A stretch of 8,614 bases of DNA, taken from contig WRIF01000046.1 in assembly GCA_009782865.1 (NCBI GenBank), forward strand, positions 1 to 8,614, read 5' to 3'. Positions 1 through 6,217 of the stretch are shown one piece after another. Below the pieces are notes generated by a model, which was given only the letters and a program-made list of their open reading frames with translations, was not told the DNA's origin and made no database searches. This DNA comes from Promicromonosporaceae bacterium. GTDB taxonomy: Bacteria; Actinomycetota; Actinomycetes; Actinomycetales; Cellulomonadaceae. Position numbers and translations under genes: made by a program. Numbering within the stretch: the first letter of the stretch is position 1; every line of letters starts with the position of its first letter.

Positions 1-2
1 AG

Positions 3-137
3 AATCGCGTACAGGATGGTTTTGCCATAAAAGGATATCCTACCATAATAAATAATATAATGGCTTATATATTTACAATTGTTTTAGGAGCTAATCTTGT
101 AATAAGGCGCCTATTAAAAAAAGAGGGGGGAATATGA
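3..137 (+). CDS. C-terminal end of an integral membrane protein (partial, AT-rich)
   Basis: This frame is open from the left edge to a TGA at 135-137 and encodes 44 residues. It contains a hydrophobic helix (about residues 18-34, core MAYIFTIVLGANLVI) followed by a basic tail, RRLLKKEGGI. A membrane helix ending in a positively charged C-terminus fits the last helix of a polytopic protein whose tail lies in the cytoplasm. In a polysaccharide cluster a Wzx-type flippase, polymerase or transporter is plausible, but too little remains to name a family. Its stop overlaps the cysN start (ATGA at 134-137), so the two genes look translationally coupled. Base composition is far lower in G+C (43 of the first 130 bases, about 33%) and uses ATA, TTA and AAT codons that the downstream genes avoid. 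That suggests a foreign origin. It is called as coding because an open frame here is followed by the same four-base overlap seen at the next three junctions. Confidence 0.55.
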   Translation, partial: NRVQDGFAIKGYPTIINNIMAYIFTIVLGANLVIRRLLKKEGGI

Positions 138-1399
138 AAAGCCTGTTGAAATTTATTACCTGCGGTAGTGTAGACGACGGGAAGTCCACCCTGATTGGGC
201 GGCTGCTGTACGACAGCAAGTCCATCTTCGAAGATCAACTAGACGCTGTCGAGCAAATCTCTCGTGATCGCGGCGATGACTACACCGATCTATCCCTCCT
301 CACCGACGGCCTGCGGGCCGAGCGGGAACAGGGAATCACCATCGATGTGGCCTACCGGTACTTCGCCACCCCCCGCCGCAAGTTCATTATCGCCGACACT
401 CCCGGGCACATCCAGTACACGCGCAACATGGTCACCGGAGCCTCCACCGCAGACGCCGCCCTTATTCTGGTGGATGCTCGAAAGGGCATCGTCGAACAAT
501 CGCGGCGACACACCTTCTTAACCACCCTTCTCGGCGTCAGGCACATTGTGGTCTGCATCAACAAGATGGACCTAGCCGACTTCTCCGAGGAAGCCTTCGA
601 CGCCATTCACGCCGAGTTCACCGACTTTGCCGCGAAGCTGCGCGTCCACGATCTCACCTTCATCCCGATCTCGGCCCTCAAGGGAGACAACGTCGTTGCC
701 CGCTCGGCGAACATGGCCTGGTACGACGGCCCGACTCTGCTCAGTCATCTGGAGCGGCTGCACGTGGCCTCCGATGCGAACCTGGTCGACGTGCGCTTCC
801 CGGTGCAGTACGTCATCCGACCCCAGCAAAACGACGCCCGAGACTACCGCGGTTACGCCGGCACCGTGGCGTCGGGCGTGATGAAACCCGGCGACGAGGT
901 GATGGTGCTGCCCTCGGGCCTGATTTCCACCATCGGGGCCATCGACACCGCCGACGGCCCCGTCGCGGAGGCATTCCCCCCCATGGCCGTGACGGTGCGG
1001 CTAGACACAGACCTAGACGTGTCACGCGGTGACATGATCTGCCGCCCCAACAACTCCCCGGCCGCGATCCAGAATCTCGACGCCCAGATATGTTGGATGG
1101 ACGAGGCCGCGCCGCTGCTGGTGGGCAGGAAGTACGCCATCAAGCACACCACCAAATGGGCGCGGGTGGTGGTCCGTGACCTGAACTACCGCATCGACAT
1201 CAACACCCTGCACCGCGACGAGCAGGCGACCAGCCTGGCGCTGAACGAAATCGGCCGGGTCCAGATGCGCTGCACCCAGCCGCTGTTTGTTGACCGCTAC
1301 CCGCAAAACCGGGCGACCGGTTCCTTCATCCTGGTCGACGAGGCCACCAACAAAACCGTGGCCGCCGGGATGATCCACAAGATACCGCGAGAGGTGTGA
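134..1399 (+). CDS. cysN: Sulfate adenylyltransferase GTPase subunit (CysN)
   Basis: The product is the regulatory GTPase subunit of bacterial ATP sulfurylase. With CysD it makes adenosine 5'-phosphosulfate from ATP and sulfate, driven by GTP hydrolysis in the cytoplasm. All G motifs of an EF-Tu-like GTPase are visible: P-loop GSVDDGKST (residues 11-19), switch I REQGITIDVAYRYF (64-77), DTPGH (88-92), NKMD (143-146) and SALKG (180-184). Two beta-barrel domains follow, from about residue 220. At 421 aa it is a plain CysN and lacks the C-terminal APS kinase domain of NodQ or CysNC fusions. The ATG at 134 is preceded by a purine-rich ribosome site (GAGGGGGG at 123-130) and overlaps the upstream stop. 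No cysD, cysC, reductase or sulfotransferase is in the window. The following genes are glycosyltransferase-type, so a role in glycan sulfation is possible, but ordinary sulfate assimilation cannot be excluded. Confidence 0.95.
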   Translation: MKSLLKFITCGSVDDGKSTLIGRLLYDSKSIFEDQLDAVEQISRDRGDDYTDLSLLTDGLRAEREQGITIDVAYRYFATPRRKFIIADTPGHIQYTRNMVTGASTADAALILVDARKGIVEQSRRHTFLTTLLGVRHIVVCINKMDLADFSEEAFDAIHAEFTDFAAKLRVHDLTFIPISALKGDNVVARSANMAWYDGPTLLSHLERLHVASDANLVDVRFPVQYVIRPQQNDARDYRGYAGTVASGVMKPGDEVMVLPSGLISTIGAIDTADGPVAEAFPPMAVTVRLDTDLDVSRGDMICRPNNSPAAIQNLDAQICWMDEAAPLLVGRKYAIKHTTKWARVVVRDLNYRIDINTLHRDEQATSLALNEIGRVQMRCTQPLFVDRYPQNRATGSFILVDEATNKTVAAGMIHKIPREV

Positions 1400-1647
1400 C
1401 GGCCGTGGGACGTGACGACCTGAGTCAGCAACTGATTCTCCTCAGTTATCAGCTCGCCGAGGTTGAGCGAGAGCGCGATGACGCCCTGCGTCAACTGTCT
1501 GCCACCGCAGAGCGCGTCAATCGCGCCGAGGCCGCCGCCCGCTCCGCCCAGCTGGCCGAGCGGCGGATGAGGCGCTCGCTTTCTTGGCGCATCACCGCCC
1601 CCGTCCGAACGGCGGACCGAGTGACCAGGAAGGCATTGGGCAAATGA
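1396..1647 (+). CDS. Small coiled-coil protein ending in an SWRITAPVR module
   Basis: This is an 83-aa protein without a recognisable enzyme domain. Residues 8-60 are rich in Glu, Arg, Ala, Leu and Gln with heptad-like spacing, predicting an alpha-helical coiled coil. The end (residues 61-80) reads SLSWRITAPVRTADRVTRKA. The same pattern, S-[LV]-SWR-[IL]-TAPVR-x-x-DR plus a basic helix, ends the 530-aa glycosyltransferase on the opposite strand. From general knowledge, SWRLTxPLR-like stretches after coiled coils occur in large bacterial glycosyltransferases. Here the module stands alone. There is no signal peptide or membrane segment. The GTG at 1396 overlaps the cysN stop (GTGA), but the GAGAGG at 1389-1394 is only one base away. 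A GTG at 1405 lies ten bases from that site and may be the true start (80 aa). The downstream gene overlaps it by four bases. A scaffold or docking role is inference. Confidence 0.75.
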   Translation: MTAVGRDDLSQQLILLSYQLAEVERERDDALRQLSATAERVNRAEAAARSAQLAERRMRRSLSWRITAPVRTADRVTRKALGK

Positions 1648-1862
1648 GCGAACCGGGAGTGGTGGCGCACGCAGACTGCCAACGCATGGCGAACCAGTTA
1701 CTGGAGGCAAAGGATCGTCAGATCACCCAACTGATCCTGGCCGCTCGAACTCGGGAGGCCAGCCTGGGCGACCAGATCACAGACCTGCAACTCGTCATTT
1801 CCCACCTGTCGGCGGAACTCGCCGCCGCCCGCGTGGGTTCACCCAGCCAGGCCAATGCATGA
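1644..1862 (+). CDS. Small coiled-coil protein of unknown function
   Basis: This is a 72-aa protein that I do not recognise. Residues 12-62 form a predicted amphipathic helix or coiled coil, with Leu, Ile and Val at regular spacing (for example QLLEAKDRQITQLILAA, 18-34, and QITDLQLVISHLSAELAAA, 44-62), followed by a short flexible Ser/Gln/Ala-rich end. There is no signal peptide, transmembrane segment or SWR-type tail. The ATG at 1644 overlaps the previous stop (ATGA, 1644-1647) and has a purine-rich AGGAAGG at 1627-1633, ten bases upstream. Its own stop overlaps the start of the large glycosyltransferase (ATGA, 1859-1862). Being tightly coupled between another coiled-coil protein and a glycosyltransferase, it may form a hetero-oligomer with the former or recruit the latter. 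That is inference. An extension upstream to 1584 is open but would run inside the previous gene, so the coupled start is preferred. Confidence 0.65.
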   Translation: MSEPGVVAHADCQRMANQLLEAKDRQITQLILAARTREASLGDQITDLQLVISHLSAELAAARVGSPSQANA

Positions 1863-4800
1863 TCGACGCCGCCAGCCGTGCCGTCCTCCGCTCCGGCCTG
1901 TTCGACGCCGACTGGTACGTGGCCCGCTACCCCGATGTCGCAGCCAGCGGGCTTGATCCTCTCGCGCACTTCCTTACCGTCGGCGAGAGCCAACTGCGCG
2001 ACCCCAGCCCGTATTTCAGCACCCGGGCCTACCGCGCCTCGCACCGGACCTCGCTGGGCACCGAGACCAGCGCCCTGCTGCACTTTCTCCGCGAGGGCCA
2101 TGGCAGAGGGAAGGTCCCACCCGCGGTGCCCGGCCCACCACTGCCCACCGCCCGCCAGGAGTTTGTCCCCCTTGGTGGGCGCACCTGCGAAGGTACCAGG
2201 ACCGCCACTCGGGCCATCGCCTTCTACCTGCCGCAGTTTCACCAGATCCCCGAAAACGATACTTGGTGGGGCGAGGGCTTCACGGAGTGGACCAATGTGC
2301 GCTCGTCCCGGCCGCTGTTCTCGGGACACCACCAGCCGCAGGTGCCCGGCGAGCTCGGCTACTACGACCTGGCGGATGTCGAAGTGATGCGCTCTCAGGC
2401 CAGCCTGGCCCGCAAATATGGCCTGAACGCCTTCTGCTTCTACTTCTACTGGTTCGGCGGCAAGACCCTACTCGAAGCACCGCTGCGCAACTGGCTAGAG
2501 GACCCGAGCATCGACTTCCCGTTCCTGCTCTGCTGGGCCAATGAGAACTGGACGCGGCGTTGGGATGGGCTCGAGCACGACATCTTGATCGCCCAGCAGC
2601 ACAGCCCTGAAGACGACCTAGCCTTCATCGATCATGTCAGCCCCTATCTGCGCGACCCACGCTACCTGCGGGTTAATGGGCGACCAGTGCTCTTGGTGTA
2701 CAAGCCCGAACTCCTCCCAGATGCCGCAGCCACCGCCCGGCGCTGGCGCGACCGTTGTCGGGAAAATGGGGTCGGCGAACTCCACCTGGTGTTTCAGCGT
2801 TCATCGAACACGGGGGCACCGGCCGAGTACGGTTTCGACGCCGAAGCAGAGTTTCCACCGCGCTCCACCCCAAACCGGAGCATTGAGGGCCCCGCCTCGC
2901 TCGGGCCGGGACCGGCCTATCGCGACTGGGAGTATGCCGCCAACTCCGTGGGCCCTCCCAGCAACACCCACCGGATCTACCCTGGCGCCATGCCGTCTTG
3001 GGACAACACCCCTCGAAGAGGCAAGGATGGGTCGGTCTTTCTGCACTCCAGCCCCCAGAAGTTCACCACCTGGCTGACCGCAGCCTGTCGGCGTTCCCTC
3101 GCCGAAGCCAAGGGAGAAGACGATGCCCTCGTGTTCATCAACTCCTGGAACGAGTGGGCCGAGGGAGCGCAAATCGAACCCGATGCGCGATATGGGTACG
3201 CACGGCTCGAGTCGGTCCGTCTCGCCCAGGCCCTGACCACCCCGCTACCTCCCCTTCCCACCGAGCCGACCGTGCGCGTGTTCATCGACGCCACGGAGGC
3301 CTTGTCGCCCGAGATTGCCTGGGAGCAGGTCCTGGCGCGCTTCAACGCTGACACCCTAACGGTGTTGGGGCGTGCCGATCAGGTTGAGCGGTTGCGGGCG
3401 GCCCTGCCCGCCGCCGTCCGCCCGGATCAGGTCTCGGTACCGCGTGGGGAACAGGCAATGGTTGGCATTCTCGATTCCTTGGCCGAAGGCTCTGCCCCGT
3501 CTGATCTCGTCCTCCGCTTGGACCTGTCAGAATCTGACCCGTACGCCCTGGTCCGTTACGGCCACGAGGCTCGTTTTGGGCGCGATGACGGCCTCGGCCT
3601 AATTGCGGCTCTCGGTCGGCGCGGCGAACGCGAGTACCTTGCGCCGTGGCGCGAGGCGCTGGCCGCCCGTCTCGGCCTGGCCGATACGGGGCAAACTCCT
3701 GTCCGTTCCTTCCTGGTGCGCGGTGAGGTGCTCGGGCCCTTGAGCGCCCTGGCCTTTGACGACAGCGATCTGATCTCTACCGGGGCCCGATATGTCCCCG
3801 GCCTGGGGCACCTGCTGGCCTCGACCCTCTCGATCCTCACGTCCAGCTTCGGCCTGCGCGTGGCAGGACTGGTTCCTCCCTCAGCGGGTGCCACAGGCAC
3901 GACGGCCGTGGTGATCACCCATGACATGCATCCCCATGGCGGAGAGCGGCTGTCCTTGTCAATCGGCCAGAGCCTGAAACAGCTCGGCTACTGTGTCGAG
4001 TTCATCGCCCTGGGCCCGGGCGAGCTGCATGATCAGTTCCAGGCTGTCGGACCGGTGCGCAGGCTTGACCTCAGGAACGACGATGCTTCCGCCATCACCT
4101 GTCTCCTGGACGAGATTCCGCGGCGTGCCGGCATCCTAGCCATCGGGAACTGCACCCCCACTGGAGCCCTCTCTCCTTACCTGCATCGCTCAGGGATCGA
4201 TCACGTCATCGTGATCAACGAAATGACCACCATGCTGCGGCATGTCAAGGCGGAGGCGCCCGCCCGTGCCGCCCTAGAGAACGCCCGGGCCTTGACCTTC
4301 GCCTCCACCGTGGTGCGCGACTCCCTGGCCCGCTACCTAGGCGAACCCATTCCCAACGCCGTCATCCGCCATCAGGGAATCTACCTGGCCAACCCGCACC
4401 GAGCGGGTCAGGCTCAGGTGGAGGCCCGCGCGGCCATCCGCGCGGCGCATGGCATCCCGCCGTCCGCCCCCGTCATCCTGGGCCTGGGATTTGCCATCAA
4501 GATCAAGGGCATCGACCTGTTCACCCAGGCCGCCGCGCGGGTCCTTGCCGAGAACCCCGAGGCGTACGCGGTCTGGGTCGGCCGCCCCGGGCTGCCCGAG
4601 TTGATGGCTGAGGCCCAGGCACCGCTGGCGGCGGCCGGGGTGGCGGATCGGTTCGTCTTCACCGGGTTTGTCGACGATCCGGGCCTCTACTACGCGGGGG
4701 CCGATTTGTTCCTCATGTCGTCCCGCGAGGACTCCTTCCCCTCCACCGTCCTGGAAGCGATGGACTCTGGAGTGCCGGTGATCGGCTTCGACGGGGCGAC

Positions 4801-5014
4801 CGGCAGCCAGGAGTTGATAGCCGCCAGCGGCGTGCTGGTTCCCAATCAGGACACCGCGGCGATGGCCGACGCCGCGCTGCACCTGCTGGCGGACTCGGCC
4901 GAACGCAGGCGATTGGGCGACCTCTCTCGTCAGGCGGTGGGTAGCCCCGAGTTCACGATGACGGGGTACGCCCGTCACCTCGCCGACCTCGCCCTAGGAC
5001 AGTCGTCTTCCTGA
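1859..5014 (+). CDS. Multidomain glycosyltransferase: YPDV repeats, WbsX (GH99-like) domain, GT4 domain
   Basis: The protein is 1051 aa, cytoplasmic, with no signal peptide or membrane helix. (1) Residues 15-88 hold two degenerate repeats of about 38 aa, the first with DWYVARYPDVAASGLDPLAHFL, a type often found N-terminal in polysaccharide glycosyltransferases. (2) Residues 119-455 are a WbsX domain related to GH99, with FYLPQFH (122-128), WWGEGFTEWTNV (136-147), WANENWTRRWDG (226-237) and NSWNEWAEGAQIEPD (428-442). (3) Residues 470-665 match no family clearly but vaguely resemble rhamnan synthesis protein RgpF. (4) Residues 682-1048 are a GT-B fold GT4 domain with a HPHGGERLSL loop (691-700), KIKGIDLF (881-888) and REDSFPSTVLEAM (956-968). 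In that last motif an Asp stands in the first position of the usual E-x7-E. The protein probably adds one or more sugars to a surface glycan; donor and acceptor are unknown. Its start overlaps the preceding stop and has no good ribosome site, so translation probably depends on coupling. Confidence 0.92.
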   Translation: MIDAASRAVLRSGLFDADWYVARYPDVAASGLDPLAHFLTVGESQLRDPSPYFSTRAYRASHRTSLGTETSALLHFLREGHGRGKVPPAVPGPPLPTARQEFVPLGGRTCEGTRTATRAIAFYLPQFHQIPENDTWWGEGFTEWTNVRSSRPLFSGHHQPQVPGELGYYDLADVEVMRSQASLARKYGLNAFCFYFYWFGGKTLLEAPLRNWLEDPSIDFPFLLCWANENWTRRWDGLEHDILIAQQHSPEDDLAFIDHVSPYLRDPRYLRVNGRPVLLVYKPELLPDAAATARRWRDRCRENGVGELHLVFQRSSNTGAPAEYGFDAEAEFPPRSTPNRSIEGPASLGPGPAYRDWEYAANSVGPPSNTHRIYPGAMPSWDNTPRRGKDGSVFLHSSPQKFTTWLTAACRRSLAEAKGEDDALVFINSWNEWAEGAQIEPDARYGYARLESVRLAQALTTPLPPLPTEPTVRVFIDATEALSPEIAWEQVLARFNADTLTVLGRADQVERLRAALPAAVRPDQVSVPRGEQAMVGILDSLAEGSAPSDLVLRLDLSESDPYALVRYGHEARFGRDDGLGLIAALGRRGEREYLAPWREALAARLGLADTGQTPVRSFLVRGEVLGPLSALAFDDSDLISTGARYVPGLGHLLASTLSILTSSFGLRVAGLVPPSAGATGTTAVVITHDMHPHGGERLSLSIGQSLKQLGYCVEFIALGPGELHDQFQAVGPVRRLDLRNDDASAITCLLDEIPRRAGILAIGNCTPTGALSPYLHRSGIDHVIVINEMTTMLRHVKAEAPARAALENARALTFASTVVRDSLARYLGEPIPNAVIRHQGIYLANPHRAGQAQVEARAAIRAAHGIPPSAPVILGLGFAIKIKGIDLFTQAAARVLAENPEAYAVWVGRPGLPELMAEAQAPLAAAGVADRFVFTGFVDDPGLYYAGADLFLMSSREDSFPSTVLEAMDSGVPVIGFDGATGSQELIAASGVLVPNQDTAAMADAALHLLADSAERRRLGDLSRQAVGSPEFTMTGYARHLADLALGQSSS

Positions 5015-5019
5015 CGAGG

Positions 5020-6132
5020 TCACCGGCGCCGGACGAGCCTGCGAACGGCAAGCCTCACGGCCAGGGAACCCAGCGTCGGCGGGATCAGCGCCACCCGCTG
5101 TCCGTGGGCCGCGCTGACCAGTTGCTGTCCAAAGCCGAGACTGTTCGGCCAACGCTCATCACCAAATTGCAGCACAGCGGCCGTGGGGGCGAAGGCGGAG
5201 AGGTGCAATGCGGTGCCAGACAGGCCAGCAATCACCCTGGATGCCGTTGCCAGCCGTATCTGCGTGGTGATGTCCAAGGTTTCGGGGCACACCACCTCAA
5301 AGCCGGCTCCATCCATCAGCTCATCGAGCTGCCGATCTCGCGCCACGGTAGTGCGGGCCTGCCCTCCCTGGGCGCGAATCCGCTCATTGAAGCGGGTGCG
5401 GCTGAGATAGAGCAGGCCGTTCGGGCGCGCCGAGCTGGAACCAGCCGCCAGGCCGATCCGACTCCAGACGCTGGCCGCCTCGGGAGTAGCCCAGTCGTAG
5501 ATGGCCAGTGAGCGCTGGGGAAGAATGAGCCTTCGCACCGCCACCGGTTGTGCGTCCACCACTTCTAGGTTCACTCCCGGAAAACCCGCCAGGTCGATCA
5601 GGGTCTGCTGGTATGGCCCGGCCGATGGCGGGTTCTGAAAGGGAAACCGATGAAACACGATTCCGCCAAGCCCTTGCTCCCACTGCGCGCGAACCTCGTG
5701 GGAGAGTTCGGGCCACAGGCTGGTCACGGTTTCGAGCATGAAGTGACCAAAGTGGTCGAACCAGGTGCCACCGTACAGCCAGGTTCCGGGGAGGTACCGG
5801 GCGTCCTGGCGGTCCACCCGCTCGGGATCGAGCGCGTTGTACTGGGTTCCCGGCGGAGCGATGCGCTGGGAATCCGGTTGCAGAACGTTGGAGGCGTCAT
5901 AGACCGCCCCGGTGATTTCCCGCGAAGTTCCCGGCGGGGTGGGCGGTCCCATCTTCGATGGCGACAGGTAGGCGTCGTCAAGCACGCACCGTGAAAGGTT
6001 CGACGGAGGGGTGGAGAAGTTGTCGACGGTGCCCCAGCGAATGCTCCTCGCCCGGCTAACCGCACGGGCTGCCTGCCGAATGGCGGCAGGCGTAACTCGG
6101 CCAAGGCGGGGGCAGGAAGGACGTGGGCGCAA
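5020..6132 (-). CDS. GT61 (DUF563) family glycosyltransferase
   Basis: This 370-aa protein belongs to the GT61/DUF563 glycosyltransferases found in capsule and exopolysaccharide clusters. Supporting motifs are HFGHFMLETVTSLWP (127-141), the conserved HxGHFxxE block; LYLSRTRF (241-248), the usual YxSR strand; and GLSGTALHLSAF (303-314), the nucleotide-site loop G-x-x-G-[ST]-ALH. The ends are basic, and there is no signal peptide or clear membrane helix. The chosen start is TTG at 6132, because GGAG lies six bases upstream and no ATG or GTG exists in frame nearby. The frame stays open further upstream but without a usable start codon. It follows the sialyltransferase-like gene by 85 bases on the same strand, probably as the second gene of one transcript. 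Its stop is five bases from the stop of the convergent large glycosyltransferase gene. The sugar it transfers cannot be read from the sequence. Confidence 0.88.
   Translation of the reverse strand: MRPRPSCPRLGRVTPAAIRQAARAVSRARSIRWGTVDNFSTPPSNLSRCVLDDAYLSPSKMGPPTPPGTSREITGAVYDASNVLQPDSQRIAPPGTQYNALDPERVDRQDARYLPGTWLYGGTWFDHFGHFMLETVTSLWPELSHEVRAQWEQGLGGIVFHRFPFQNPPSAGPYQQTLIDLAGFPGVNLEVVDAQPVAVRRLILPQRSLAIYDWATPEAASVWSRIGLAAGSSSARPNGLLYLSRTRFNERIRAQGGQARTTVARDRQLDELMDGAGFEVVCPETLDITTQIRLATASRVIAGLSGTALHLSAFAPTAAVLQFGDERWPNSLGFGQQLVSAAHGQRVALIPPTLGSLAVRLAVRRLVRRR
5023..5032. repeat. GC palindrome CCGGCGCCGG at the convergent gene ends
   Basis: A ten-base perfect palindrome lies at the very end of the GT61 gene, just inside its stop codon and next to the convergent stop at 5014. 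A weak stem (TCGTC at 5003-5007 with GACGA at 5012-5016) lies beside it. Neither is followed by a T-run on either strand, so no intrinsic terminator can be called. In GC-rich coding DNA (Arg-Arg-Arg codons) the palindrome may be chance. Confidence 0.25.
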
Positions 6133-6138
6133 AATGGT

Positions 6139-6142
6139 CTCC
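6139..6142 (-). promoter_or_regulatory. Shine-Dalgarno GGAG that decides the TTG start of the GT61 gene
   Basis: On the minus strand the order is GGAG, six bases (ACCATT), then TTG at 6132. The spacing is near ideal, and no ATG or GTG is available in frame close by, which makes this rare start codon the best choice. Confidence 0.55.
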
Positions 6143-6166
6143 AGCAGGTCTAGGCGGGGCAGGGTG

Positions 6167-6172
6167 ATCGTA
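6167..6172 (-). promoter_or_regulatory. Possible internal -10 box (TACGAT) ahead of the GT61 gene
   Basis: The 85-base gap between the two minus-strand genes contains TACGAT (TANNNT) about 34 bases before the TTG start, followed further on by the GGAG ribosome site. There is no -35 match at 16-18 bases. It could give the GT61 gene its own transcript, but read-through from the upstream gene is equally likely. Confidence 0.2.
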
Positions 6173-6217
6173 CCCCGCGAAAGGAGACCCGGCCGGCGAG
6201 GTTGGCAGGCCGCCTTC

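Noticed and set aside
1297..1710. 137-codon minus-strand frame overlapping cysN and both small genes
   Set aside because: No family motif is visible. The plus-strand genes fit the operon by exact four-base overlaps, whereas this frame fits no neighbour.
1396..1862. The two small genes as remnants of one frameshifted gene
   Set aside because: Each has its own start in a four-base overlap, a purine-rich site precedes the second start, and the first ends in a complete SWRITAPVR module. The layout is better explained as two coupled genes, although comparison with relatives would settle it.
1718..2332. 204-codon minus-strand frame over the small coiled-coil gene and the start of the large gene
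   Set aside because: It runs antisense to clear repeat and WbsX coding sequence, with Gly/Ala/Arg-rich low-complexity residues and no motif.
4337..4978. 213-codon open frame on the minus strand inside the large glycosyltransferase gene
   Set aside because: It lies opposite the conserved GT4 domain. Its composition is typical of antisense GC-rich shadows, with no recognisable motif.
5003..5032. Bidirectional intrinsic terminator between the convergent genes
   Set aside because: The five-base stem and the CCGGCGCCGG palindrome are short, overlap coding sequence, and lack T-runs on either strand.
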